From assembly GCF_037095735.1 (NCBI RefSeq), contig NZ_JBAWKD010000002.1:310001-374000 (forward strand): DNA of 64,000 nt, given 5' to 3'. Source of the stretch: Frigidibacter sp037095735 (GTDB taxonomy: Bacteria; Pseudomonadota; Alphaproteobacteria; Rhodobacterales; Rhodobacteraceae). Shown here one piece after another: positions 18,329 to 25,909 of this stretch (position 1 is the first letter of the stretch; every line of letters starts with the position of its first letter). The position numbers and the translations under genes were made by a program. A model generated the notes under the pieces. It was given only the letters and a program-made list of their open reading frames with translations. It ran no database searches and was not told the DNA's origin.

Positions 18329-19389
18329 GCACGCTTTATGAACGGCTTGGCATGGCCGCGCTGCACCGGCTCGACCCCGAGACCGCGCATGACCTCGCGC
18401 TGAAGGCGCTGGCCGCGGGGCTGGTGCCGCTGCCGGGGCTGGTGAGCTCGCCTCGGCTCGCGACCTCGGTCGCGGGTCTGGCGCTGGCGAACCCGGTGGG
18501 GCTGGCCGCGGGCTTCGACAAGAACGCCCGCGCGATCCCGCAGCTGGCGCGGGCGGGTTTCGGCTTTGTCGAGGTCGGCGCCGCCACCCCGCGCCCGCAG
18601 CCCGGCAACCCGAAGCCGCGCCTGTTCCGGCTGACCGAGGACCGCGCGGTGATCAACCGCTTCGGCTTCAACAACGAGGGGATGGAGGCGATCGCCGCCC
18701 GTCTGGCCCGCGATGCCGCGGGCGCGCAGGTGCCGGTGGGGCTGAACCTCGGCGCGAACAAGGATTCCACCGATCGTTCAGGCGATTACGCGACGGTCCT
18801 GAAGTGCGTGGCGCCGCATGTCGCCTTCGTCACGGTCAATGTCTCGTCGCCCAATACCGAGAAGTTGCGCGACCTGCAGGGCCGCGCGGCGCTGACCGCG
18901 CTCTTGACCCGGGTGATGGAGACGCGGGCCGGGCTGGCCAAACCCCTGCCCGTCTTCCTGAAGATCGCCCCCGACCTGACCGGGGAAGAGATCGAAGAGA
19001 TCGCGGAGGTCGCCATCGCCACCGGCATCGACGCGATCATCGCGACCAACACGACCTTGTCGCGGGATGGTCTGAAAAGTGCGCATAAAGGTGAAATGGG
19101 CGGGCTCTCTGGCGCGCCCCTGTTCGAAAAGTCCACGCGGGTTCTGGCGCGGCTTTCGCATGCGCTGGAGGGGCGGCTGCCGCTGATCGGCGTGGGCGGC
19201 GTGGCCTCGGCCGATCAGGCCTATGAAAAGCTGCGCGCAGGGGCCTCGGCCGTGCAGATCTATTCGGCGCTGGTCTATGGCGGGCTGTCGCTGGCGGCAG
19301 AGGTGGTGCGCGGGCTCGACACGCGGCTGCAGCGCGAAGGTCTCACCGCGGCGCAGGTCAGCGGCACCGGGCGCGGCGACTGGCTGTAA
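18325..19389 (+). CDS. pyrD: Dihydroorotate dehydrogenase (quinone), class 2
   Basis: Membrane-associated flavoenzyme for the fourth step of de novo pyrimidine synthesis, oxidising dihydroorotate with ubiquinone. 354 residues. The class 2 N-terminal helix is present (ERLGMAALHRLDPETAHDLALKAL), which places the protein on the membrane. FMN and substrate motifs follow: NPVGLAAGFDKNA, FVEVGAATPRPQPGNPKPRLFRL, NRFGFNNEG, and the catalytic Ser in NVSSPNTEKLR. GVGGVASADQAYEKLRAGASAVQIYSALVY binds phosphate. The start is GTG at 18325, four bases overlapping the DUF952 stop. Confidence 0.96.
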   Translation: MSTLYERLGMAALHRLDPETAHDLALKALAAGLVPLPGLVSSPRLATSVAGLALANPVGLAAGFDKNARAIPQLARAGFGFVEVGAATPRPQPGNPKPRLFRLTEDRAVINRFGFNNEGMEAIAARLARDAAGAQVPVGLNLGANKDSTDRSGDYATVLKCVAPHVAFVTVNVSSPNTEKLRDLQGRAALTALLTRVMETRAGLAKPLPVFLKIAPDLTGEEIEEIAEVAIATGIDAIIATNTTLSRDGLKSAHKGEMGGLSGAPLFEKSTRVLARLSHALEGRLPLIGVGGVASADQAYEKLRAGASAVQIYSALVYGGLSLAAEVVRGLDTRLQREGLTAAQVSGTGRGDWL

Positions 19390-19393
19390 GGGC

Positions 19394-20734
19394 TCAGGCG
19401 GGCGCGCCCAGCGCGTCGCCCGTGATCACACCGCGTTCCAGCCGGGGATAGAGCAGCGCCAGGCTGACCCCGCGCAGCAGGTTCATCGTCAGCAGCGCCG
19501 CCCAGATCCCATGCGTGCCGAAGGCGCCGACCAGCAGCGGCACCGCGGCGAAATAGCAGGCCATCGCCACGATCATCGCGTTGCGCATGTCGCGGGTGCG
19601 GGTCGCGCCGATGAAGATGCCGTCGAGCATCCAGCAGGCAAGGCTCGCCACCGGCAACGCCGCCATCCAGATCAGATGCGCCCCGGCCTCGGCCCGCACC
19701 GCCGGCGCGGTGGTCATCAGCGCGATCAGCGCCTCGCCCGCGGTCATGTAGATCACCGTCAGCCCCAGCGCGCCGGCCAGCCCCCAGACCGAAGTCACCA
19801 GCGCCGCCCGCCTTAGCCGCCCGCGGCTGCGCGCGCCGACCGCCTGCCCCACCAGCGCCTCGGCCGCAAAGGCGAAGCCGTCCAGCGCATAGGCCGTGAT
19901 TTCAAGGAATTGCAGCAGCACCTGGTTCGCGGCGAGCGTCACGTCGCCCGCCCGCGCGCCAAGGAACAGGAAGGTCAGGAAGCCCAGCTGCAGCAGAATC
20001 GAGCGGATCATGATGTCGCCGTTTACCGCCAGCACCCGCGCCATCCGGTCGCGGGCGAAGATCCGCGCCCGGCCCGCCGCCAGCCCCTCGGCCAGCGCCG
20101 CCCGGCAAAGCCAGAGCCCCAGCGCCAGCCCCGACCATTCCGCGATCACCGTCGCCGCGGCCACCCCCGGCACGCCCCAGCCAAGATGCAGCACGAACCA
20201 CAGGTCCAGCAGGATGTTGACGCCGTTCATCACCAACTGCAGCGCCAGCACCCCGCGGGTGCGTTCCGCGGCGATCAGATAGCCGGTCAGCGCAAAAAGC
20301 GTGACCTGCGCCGGCGCGCCCCAGAGCCGGATGCCAAGGTATTGCGCGGCCAGCGTTTCGACCTCGTCCGAACCGGGGGAAAGCGCCAGCGCCCCCGCGG
20401 TCAGCGGCAGCTTCAGCGCCACCATCAGCGCCCCCGCCGCCAGCCCGATCAGCACCGCGCGCGCAAGGTCGCGCGCCGCGGCGCCGCGATCGCCACGGCC
20501 CAGTTCCTGCGCGACCAGCCCGCTGGTGCCCATCCGCAGGAAGCCCAGCACGGCGTAGAGCGAGGCGATGACCACCGCCCCCAGCCCGACCCCGCCGATC
20601 GGCGCGGCGGTGCCGATCTGGCCCACCACGGCGGTGTCGACAGCGCCGAGGATCGGCACCGTCGCATTCGACAGCACGATCGGCAGCGCGATCGCCAGCA
20701 CCCGCCGATGCGTGATCACATCGGACGTGATCAC
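19394..20734 (-). CDS. MATE family efflux transporter (DinF-like)
   Basis: Inner-membrane H+ or Na+ antiporter of the MATE family exporting cationic drugs or metabolites. 446 residues with 12 predicted membrane helices in two halves. The N-terminal half begins VLAIALPIVLSNATVPILGAVDTAVVGQIG, the classical DinF/MATE entry with the first-helix Pro and the second-helix Asp. It starts with GTG at 20734 in a GTGA overlap with the upstream thioesterase stop, so it is the last gene of a three-gene operon. Two GTGATCAC palindromes fall in its first codons. The substrate is unknown. Confidence 0.9.
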   Translation of the reverse strand: MITSDVITHRRVLAIALPIVLSNATVPILGAVDTAVVGQIGTAAPIGGVGLGAVVIASLYAVLGFLRMGTSGLVAQELGRGDRGAAARDLARAVLIGLAAGALMVALKLPLTAGALALSPGSDEVETLAAQYLGIRLWGAPAQVTLFALTGYLIAAERTRGVLALQLVMNGVNILLDLWFVLHLGWGVPGVAAATVIAEWSGLALGLWLCRAALAEGLAAGRARIFARDRMARVLAVNGDIMIRSILLQLGFLTFLFLGARAGDVTLAANQVLLQFLEITAYALDGFAFAAEALVGQAVGARSRGRLRRAALVTSVWGLAGALGLTVIYMTAGEALIALMTTAPAVRAEAGAHLIWMAALPVASLACWMLDGIFIGATRTRDMRNAMIVAMACYFAAVPLLVGAFGTHGIWAALLTMNLLRGVSLALLYPRLERGVITGDALGAPA

Positions 20735-21231
20735 GCGCGTTCCGGCATCAGGAAATGGCCGGTCGCCTGCGCGAAGAGCTTCGCGCGGTTGTCCTGCCAG
20801 GCCTCGACATGCACGCTGGCATAGCGCCGGCCCGATCGGTTGACCCGCGCCCGCGCATAGGCATCGCGCGGCAGGCCGGAGCGCAGGAAGTCGACGGTGA
20901 AGTCGATGGTCTTCGGCAGGCGCGGCAGCGCCACGGCCTCGGGCGCGGGGCCGCCGGCGGCCTCTATCTCTTCCCACATCAGCGACCAGGCCAGCTCGAC
21001 GATGGCCGCGGTTTCCAGGAAGGCCGCGGTGACGCCGCCGTGGATCGCGGGCAGCATCGGGTTGCCGATCAGCTTGTCGTCGAAGGGCATGATTGCGGTC
21101 AGCTCGTCGCCGCGACGGTCGAAGCGCAGGCCGAGGAAGCCGATGTAGGGCACCCCCTCGACCAGCGCCGCCAGCGCCGCGTCGCGCCGGCTCTTGATCA
21201 CCTGAACGGGTTCGGGACGCGGCCGGCTCAT
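20731..21231 (-). CDS. PaaI family (hotdog) thioesterase, second copy
   Basis: 166-residue hotdog-fold acyl-CoA thioesterase-like protein. The fold marks are ELTAIMPFDDKLIGNPMLPAIHGGVTAAFLETAA, where HGG and the following residues form the active-site turn, and TIDFTVDFLRSGLPRDAYARARV for the long strand. It is translationally coupled on both sides: ATGA with the upstream thioesterase gene and GTGA with the MATE gene. It shares the fold but little sequence with the upstream copy, so the two are likely distinct paralogues that may form heteromers or handle different chain lengths. Confidence 0.85.
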   Translation of the reverse strand: MSRPRPEPVQVIKSRRDAALAALVEGVPYIGFLGLRFDRRGDELTAIMPFDDKLIGNPMLPAIHGGVTAAFLETAAIVELAWSLMWEEIEAAGGPAPEAVALPRLPKTIDFTVDFLRSGLPRDAYARARVNRSGRRYASVHVEAWQDNRAKLFAQATGHFLMPERA

Positions 21232-21698
21232 GCGCCGCCCTCCTCTGGGCTGGCCGACAGCGCCGGCACCTCGGACGCGCCGCCAGCGGTGAAGGCGCCG
21301 GTCGCGGTGGCGACGGGGCGCGCGCGGTCGTCATCGGTCGCGGTGGCGCGCACGAAGGCGACCGAGCGGGTGACATGGTGGCAGACCGCCTCGGCCCGGA
21401 TCCGCTGGCCGGGCTGGGCCGCGCGCATGTATTCGATGCGCAGGTCGATGGTCGCGGTGACCTGGGTCACGTTCGGATGCGCCATCACCGCCGCCCCCGC
21501 GCAGGTGTCCATCAGCGCCGAGACCGCGCCGCCGTGGATCACCCCGGTCGACGGGTCGCCGACCAGCTCGGGCGCCCAGGGCATCGACAGGACGGCGCGG
21601 CCCTGCCCCATCTCTTCGACCTCCATCCCCAGCGCCCGTGCATGCGGGATCACCGCGATGAACTGGCGGGCAAGCGCAAGCTGTTCGGCATCGGTCAT
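21228..21698 (-). CDS. PaaI family (hotdog) thioesterase, first copy
   Basis: 156-residue PaaI-type thioesterase, first gene of the thioesterase-thioesterase-MATE operon. Motifs: LSMPWAPELVGDPSTGVIHGGAVSALMDTCAGAA, with the HGG turn and the helix that carries the catalytic acid, then TIDLRIEYMRAA and CHHVTRSVAFVRATA. The promoter region is shared with the divergent MerR gene at 21812. In that 113-bp gap GTTGG (21761-21765) and CCAAC (21776-21780) form a dyad. The neighbouring fatty-acid genes suggest acyl-CoA substrates; this is inference. Confidence 0.87.
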   Translation of the reverse strand: MTDAEQLALARQFIAVIPHARALGMEVEEMGQGRAVLSMPWAPELVGDPSTGVIHGGAVSALMDTCAGAAVMAHPNVTQVTATIDLRIEYMRAAQPGQRIRAEAVCHHVTRSVAFVRATATDDDRARPVATATGAFTAGGASEVPALSASPEEGGA

Positions 21699-21811
21699 GG
21701 GCTGTCTCCGGCACGGGTCCTGCCCCTGTTATGGACCGCGCCCGCGCCTGCGCAAGCCATGTTGGAATCATGCGACCAACGTATTAGCCTTCGCGCGGGA
21801 GGATTTTGCAG

Positions 21812-22204
21812 ATGGCCGACACACGCCTGACGTTCAAGGAGATGTGCGCGCGCTTCGACGTGACGCCACGGACCTTGCGCTATTACGAATACATCGAACT
21901 GCTGCAGCCGGACCGCGAGGGGCGCGCGCGCTACTACGGCCCGCGCGAGATCGCGCGCATGACGCTGATCCTGCGCGGGCGGCGGTTCGGCTTCCAGCTG
22001 GAAGAGCTGCGCAAGTGGCTGCTGCTCTACGATCAGAAGGGCAAGACCGACCAGTACCGGGTCTGGGTCGAGATGGCCGACCGCCAGCTGGCCGTGCTGC
22101 TGGAAAGCCGGGCCGAGCTCGACCGCTCGATCGCCGACCTGCGCGAGCTGCGCGATCACACCGCCGCCAGCCTGGGGCTGGAGAGCCGTCCCGAATCGGC
22201 CTGA
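21812..22204 (+). CDS. MerR family transcriptional regulator (first of two)
   Basis: 130-residue DNA-binding protein. The N-terminal winged HTH is typical: FKEMCARFDVTPRTLRYYEYIELLQPDREGRARYYG, followed by REIARMTLILRGRRFGFQLEELRKWL. A C-terminal coiled-coil dimer helix (VWVEMADRQLAVLLESRAELDRSIADLRELR) completes it. There is no metal-binding Cys cluster, so it belongs with the acyl-CoA or small-molecule responsive members often found beside beta-oxidation genes in Rhodobacterales. GGGAGGA lies 8-14 bases before the ATG. Its effector is unknown. Two dyads follow it in the gap before the second MerR gene. Confidence 0.9.
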   Translation: MADTRLTFKEMCARFDVTPRTLRYYEYIELLQPDREGRARYYGPREIARMTLILRGRRFGFQLEELRKWLLLYDQKGKTDQYRVWVEMADRQLAVLLESRAELDRSIADLRELRDHTAASLGLESRPESA

Positions 22205-22247
22205 CTGACCAGACAGTAAAACTTTGCACGGCCCTCGTCGCCCTTCG

Positions 22248-22260
22248 TGACCCTGCGTCA
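22248..22260. promoter_or_regulatory. TGAC-N5-GTCA dyad, copy 1
   Basis: TGACCCTGCGTCA, with TGAC/GTCA half-sites. An identical 13-mer lies in inverted orientation at 22346-22358. It sits 44 bp past the stop of the first MerR gene, in the leader of the second. It is a candidate operator for one of the two MerR proteins; the binding factor is inferred. Confidence 0.45.
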
Positions 22261-22345
22261 GGAATTGCGCGGCGGGGGCCGAAGTTTTGCCGGAAATTGC
22301 CGGCGCCCCGCTGTCATCTTTCCGTTGCTTTCCGCTTTTTCAGGG

Positions 22346-22358
22346 TGACGCAGGGTCA
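22346..22358. promoter_or_regulatory. TGAC-N5-GTCA dyad, copy 2 (inverted)
   Basis: TGACGCAGGGTCA, the exact reverse complement of 22248-22260, centred 98 bp away. It lies about 95 bp before the second MerR start. Another TGACC half-site follows at 22362-22366. The position is right for promoter control of the regulator and the beta-oxidation genes behind it. Confidence 0.45.
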
Positions 22359-22450
22359 ACCTGACCGTATCGTCAAGTTTTCTGGACAGGCTTCGACGAA
22401 GCCGTCATTCCGCCCGCTTCATGGACATAAATCTGTCGGGACCAACCGAT

Positions 22451-22846
22451 ATGACCGAGAAGATGATGACGATCCGCGAGATGTGCGACACCTACGAGGT
22501 GACGCCGCGCACCCTGCGGTTCTACGAGGCCAAAGAGCTGCTTTTCCCCGTGCGAGAGGGGCAGAAGCGGCTGTTCACCAAGCAGTGCCGGGCACGGATG
22601 GCGCTGATCCAGCGTGGAAAACGCTACGGCATCAGCCTTGAAGACATCCGGCAGCTGCTCGATCTTTATGAGCAGCCGGACGGCGCGCAGCGCCAGCTGG
22701 TCCGCTCTGTCGAGGTCGCGCGCGACCGGCTGGCGGAACTGCGCCGCCAGCAGGAGGAGCTGACCCAGACGATCGGTGCGCTGATCACCGAGATCGCCTG
22801 GGGCGAAGACGAAATGAAGCGTTCGACGACCCAGACCGCCGCCTGA
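22451..22846 (+). CDS. MerR family transcriptional regulator (second of two)
   Basis: 131-residue MerR protein paralogous to the gene just upstream. They share the block EVTPRTLRFYEAKELLFPVREGQKRLF, with the RGKRYGISLEDIRQLLDLYE helix pair and a C-terminal dimer helix (VEVARDRLAELRRQQEELTQTIGALI). I use ATG 22451 because homologues start near MTEKMMTIREMC; an in-frame ATG at 22421 would add ten residues, and neither has a strong Shine-Dalgarno. Gene order directly before an acyl-CoA dehydrogenase suggests it controls that cluster. This resembles fatty-acid or branched-chain LiuR-type MerR regulators. Confidence 0.87.
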   Translation: MTEKMMTIREMCDTYEVTPRTLRFYEAKELLFPVREGQKRLFTKQCRARMALIQRGKRYGISLEDIRQLLDLYEQPDGAQRQLVRSVEVARDRLAELRRQQEELTQTIGALITEIAWGEDEMKRSTTQTAA

Positions 22847-22894
22847 CGGCGGCACGCCCGGGCCCTCGGACGCGCAGGCGACGGAGGGCCCCGG

Positions 22895-24631
22895 ATGCCG
22901 GGTTACGTGCCGCCTCTCGAGGCGATCCGCTTCACCCTGCGGGCGGTCACGCCCGCAGACACCCCGATCCCCCTCCTGCCGGACGAGGCCACGCTCGAGG
23001 CGATCCTCGACGGCGCCGGGCGTCTCGCGGCCGAGGCTCTGGCCCCTCTCAACCCCATCGGCGACCGCGAGGGCTGCGTGCTGGAAAACGGCACCGTCCG
23101 CACGCCCGCGGGCTTCCGCGACGGCTTCGACGCGATGCGCGACGGCGGCTGGTGCGGGCTCGACTGTGCCGAGGACCACGGCGGCGCGGGGCTGTCCTAC
23201 CTGATCCATTCCACGGTGGGCGAGATCTTCGTCTCGGCCAACATGGCGCTGCAAATGTATGCAGGCCTGACCCACGGCGCCTATTCCGCGATCCTCGCCC
23301 ATGGGTCAGAGGCGCAGAAGGCGCTCTATCTGCCGAAGCTGGCCAATTGCGCGTGGACCGGCACGATGAACCTGACCGAGCCGCAGGCGGGCACCGATCT
23401 GGGCCTGATCCGCACCAAGGCGGAACCGGCCGAGGATGGCAGCTACCGCCTGACCGGGCAGAAGATCTTCATTTCTGCCGGCGAGCACGACCTAGCGGAG
23501 AACATCGTGCATCTGGTGCTGGCCCGCGCGCCGGGGGGCGAGCCCGGCACCCGCGGCCTGTCGATGTTCATCGTGCCGAAGCACCTGCCGGAGGAGGATG
23601 GCACCCCCGGCGCCCGCAACGCCGTGCACTGCCTGAAGGTCGAAGAGAAGATGGGCATCCACGGCAACGCGACCTGCGTGATGGCCTATGACGGCGCCAC
23701 CGGCTGGCTGATCGGCGAGTTGCACAAGGGCATGCGCGCGATGTTCACGATGATGAACGAGGCGCGGCTGGGCGTCGGCCTGCAGGGCTATGCGGTGGCC
23801 GAGGCCGCGGCGCAGGCCGCCGCCGCCTATGCCCGCGACCGTCTGCAGGGCCGCTCGCCCCTGCCCGGGCCGCACGAGGGCGCCGCCGACCCGCTGATCG
23901 CCCATCCCGACATCCGCCGGATGCTGATGGACCAGCGCGCCTTCCTGGAGGGCGCGCGGGCGCTGACCTACTGGGGCGCGGCGCAGATCGACCTCGCCCG
24001 CACGGGGGATGCCGAGGCCGAGGCGCGGATCTCGCTGCTGACGCCGGTGATCAAGGCCTTCCTGACCGACCGCGGCTTCGAAACGGCGGTCACCGCCCAG
24101 CAGGTCTTCGGCGGGCATGGCTACATCGAGGAAACCGGCGTCGCCCAGTACCTGCGCGATGCCCGGATCGCGATGATCTACGAAGGCGCGAACGGCGTGC
24201 AGGCGCTCGACCTCGTGGGGCGCAAGCTGGCCGGGGACGGCGGTCGCGCGATGATGGCCTTCTTCGCGACGATGAAGGCCGAGATCGCCGCCGCGACCGA
24301 ACCCGAGCTGCAGGGCATCGCGCAGGCGCTGAAGGCGGGCTCGAAGGATCTGCAGGCGGCGGCGATGCATTTCGCCGAGCACGGGCTGAAGGAGCCCGCC
24401 GTGGCGCTGGCCGGGGCGAGCGATTTTCTTTCGCTTTTCGGTCATGTCGCGCTGGGCTGGATGCATCTGAAGCTTGCCCGTGCCGCGCTGGACGACGCGG
24501 GGCGCCGCGAACGCCAACTGGCCCTGGCCGAACATTGGGCCGGCCGGCACATGCCTGCGACGGCGCTGCATCTGGCGCGGATCCGCGCAGGCGCGGCTTC
24601 GGTTATGGCACTTCCTGCCGAAGCGTTCTAA
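22895..24631 (+). CDS. Acyl-CoA dehydrogenase with C-terminal extension (DmdC-like family)
   Basis: FAD enzyme catalysing alpha,beta-dehydrogenation of an acyl-CoA. 578 residues, longer than the 380-residue classical enzymes, because of the C-terminal helical domain of the DmdC/AidB-like subgroup. The middle domain has MNLTEPQAGTDLGLIRTKAE and QKIFISAGEHDLAENIVHLVLAR. The flavin and catalytic region has QQVFGGHGYIEETGVAQYLRDARIAMIYEGANGVQALDLVGRKL, with the catalytic Glu in YEGANG. In marine Rhodobacterales relatives act on methylmercaptopropionyl-CoA; here, without other dmd genes, a general fatty acyl-CoA is as likely. Confidence 0.9.
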   Translation: MPGYVPPLEAIRFTLRAVTPADTPIPLLPDEATLEAILDGAGRLAAEALAPLNPIGDREGCVLENGTVRTPAGFRDGFDAMRDGGWCGLDCAEDHGGAGLSYLIHSTVGEIFVSANMALQMYAGLTHGAYSAILAHGSEAQKALYLPKLANCAWTGTMNLTEPQAGTDLGLIRTKAEPAEDGSYRLTGQKIFISAGEHDLAENIVHLVLARAPGGEPGTRGLSMFIVPKHLPEEDGTPGARNAVHCLKVEEKMGIHGNATCVMAYDGATGWLIGELHKGMRAMFTMMNEARLGVGLQGYAVAEAAAQAAAAYARDRLQGRSPLPGPHEGAADPLIAHPDIRRMLMDQRAFLEGARALTYWGAAQIDLARTGDAEAEARISLLTPVIKAFLTDRGFETAVTAQQVFGGHGYIEETGVAQYLRDARIAMIYEGANGVQALDLVGRKLAGDGGRAMMAFFATMKAEIAAATEPELQGIAQALKAGSKDLQAAAMHFAEHGLKEPAVALAGASDFLSLFGHVALGWMHLKLARAALDDAGRRERQLALAEHWAGRHMPATALHLARIRAGAASVMALPAEAF

Positions 24632-24720
24632 CCTGACCGGCAGGGGCGCCGCGCGCCCCCTGCCCGTTCACCGCCGTGCCGAGTGTTGCGCGTATCATTG
24701 CCCCAGTGTCCGAGGATCCG

Positions 24721-24933
24721 ATGCCAAAGCGCCTGCGCCTGACCCGCCGCATTCCCGTCGCCCTGACCGAAGACGCCTGGCGCAAGCTGAAGGGCTTCGC
24801 CGCCGAGGCCGAGATCACCACCGACGAGGCGCTGGTCTTCCTGTTCGAGAATTTCGGCTCGGTCACGCGCGAGGACAACCTCGGCCACCGGTTGCGGCTG
24901 TTCAAGGCCGAGCTCGAGGCCCGCAAGGCCTGA
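24721..24933 (+). CDS. Small conserved protein, possible ribbon-helix-helix fold
   Basis: 70 residues. I do not recognise a named family. MPKRLRLTRRIPVALTEDAWRKLKGFAAEAEITTDEALVFLFENF has the strand-helix-turn-helix rhythm of ribbon-helix-helix (Arc/MetJ) proteins: a basic strand (RRIPVAL) then two helices, followed by a charged C-terminal helix (LGHRLRLFKAELEARK). That is an inference from pattern. It sits 89 bp after the acyl-CoA dehydrogenase gene on the same strand and has no strong Shine-Dalgarno. A GTG or ATG further upstream would add residues with no obvious conservation. Confidence 0.6.
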   Translation: MPKRLRLTRRIPVALTEDAWRKLKGFAAEAEITTDEALVFLFENFGSVTREDNLGHRLRLFKAELEARKA

Positions 24934-25245
24934 CCCGAAAGCCTGACCCGAAAGCCTGACCGCGACAGGCGAAAAGGCGCCCCGGCCTGAGCCAGCAAAC
25001 ACACCCTGCGAGGAAGCAAACTCGTAACACCTCGTCCCGGGCCGGAGCAGAAGTCCCTCGCCTCGGTCTAAGGGTGGGGAACCCGCGACCGTAACCCGAC
25101 TGTCACCGACAGCGCTTAACAACCGGTTAACGTTACCCGTCGGTGAATCGGTCGGCCCCGCTTGCAGCCGTCCTGACGCGAGGTCAGACTGGCCTCGGGC
25201 GGCGATGCGGCCTCTGCTGGCCGCGACACGGCACGGGAGGAAACG
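24934..25245. other. Intergenic region with short tandem repeat and a TTAAC/GTTAA dyad
   Basis: No gene seen in these 312 bp. At its left edge GCCTGACCCGAAA is repeated twice and starts a third time (about 24930-24961). Near the middle, TTAAC-AACCG-GTTAA (25116-25130) forms a dyad in the least GC-rich stretch, about 115 bp ahead of the GST start. This is where I would expect the promoter of the GST-thiolase-FadB gene run. Confidence 0.45.
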
Positions 25246-25872
25246 ATGACGGCGACACTTCACTGCTTCGGCGAAAGCGGCAATGCCTACAAGGCGGCGC
25301 TGACGCTGGAACTGGCGAGTTACGACTGGCAGCCGGTCTGGGTCGATTTCTTCCACGGCGCCTCGCGCAGCCCCGAATTCCGCGCCCTGAACGAGATGGG
25401 CGAGGCGCCGGTCTTCGCCGAGGACGGGCTGACCCTGACCCAGTCCTGCGTGATCCAGCTGCATGTGGCCGAGAAGACGGGGAAATTCCTCGACGGTGAC
25501 CGCTCGGAAATCCTGCGCTGGATGTTCTGGGATGCGCAGAAGGGCTCGGGCCAGCAGGGGGGCCTGCGCTTCATGATGAACTTCCTGCCCGAAGAGAAGC
25601 GCCCCGAGGGGGCGATCCGCTGGCTTTCGGGCCGGGTGCAGGCCGCGCTCGACGTGCTCGAGGCCCATCTTCAGGGCCGCGACTGGATGGTGGGCGGGGC
25701 GCCGACCCTCGCCGATTTCGCCTGCTGCGGCTATCTCTACTACCCCGAACCCTTCGGCTTCGACCGGGCCGCCCGGCCCGCGACCGCCGCCTGGCTGGAC
25801 CGGATCGCCGCCCTGCCCGGCTGGAAACACCCCTATGATCTGATGCCCGGCAACCCCTCGGACCGGGCCTGA
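25246..25872 (+). CDS. Glutathione S-transferase family protein
   Basis: 208-residue GST with the thioredoxin-like N-terminal domain (TLHCFGESGNAYKAALTLELASYDWQPVWVDF; ALNEMGEAPVFAEDGLTLTQSCVI carries the cis-Pro-type loop and the glutathione-binding Gln/Ser pair) and an all-helical C-terminal domain with GGAPTLADFACCGYLYY, the N-capping box Asp. GGGAGGAAACG precedes the ATG. It leads a run of beta-oxidation genes (thiolase, cupin, FadB-like) on the same strand. The catalytic activity and substrate are not defined by sequence. Confidence 0.88.
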   Translation: MTATLHCFGESGNAYKAALTLELASYDWQPVWVDFFHGASRSPEFRALNEMGEAPVFAEDGLTLTQSCVIQLHVAEKTGKFLDGDRSEILRWMFWDAQKGSGQQGGLRFMMNFLPEEKRPEGAIRWLSGRVQAALDVLEAHLQGRDWMVGGAPTLADFACCGYLYYPEPFGFDRAARPATAAWLDRIAALPGWKHPYDLMPGNPSDRA

Positions 25873-25909
25873 GCGCCCGCCCGAGGACCGCCGGGGACGG
25901 GAGGCCCCG

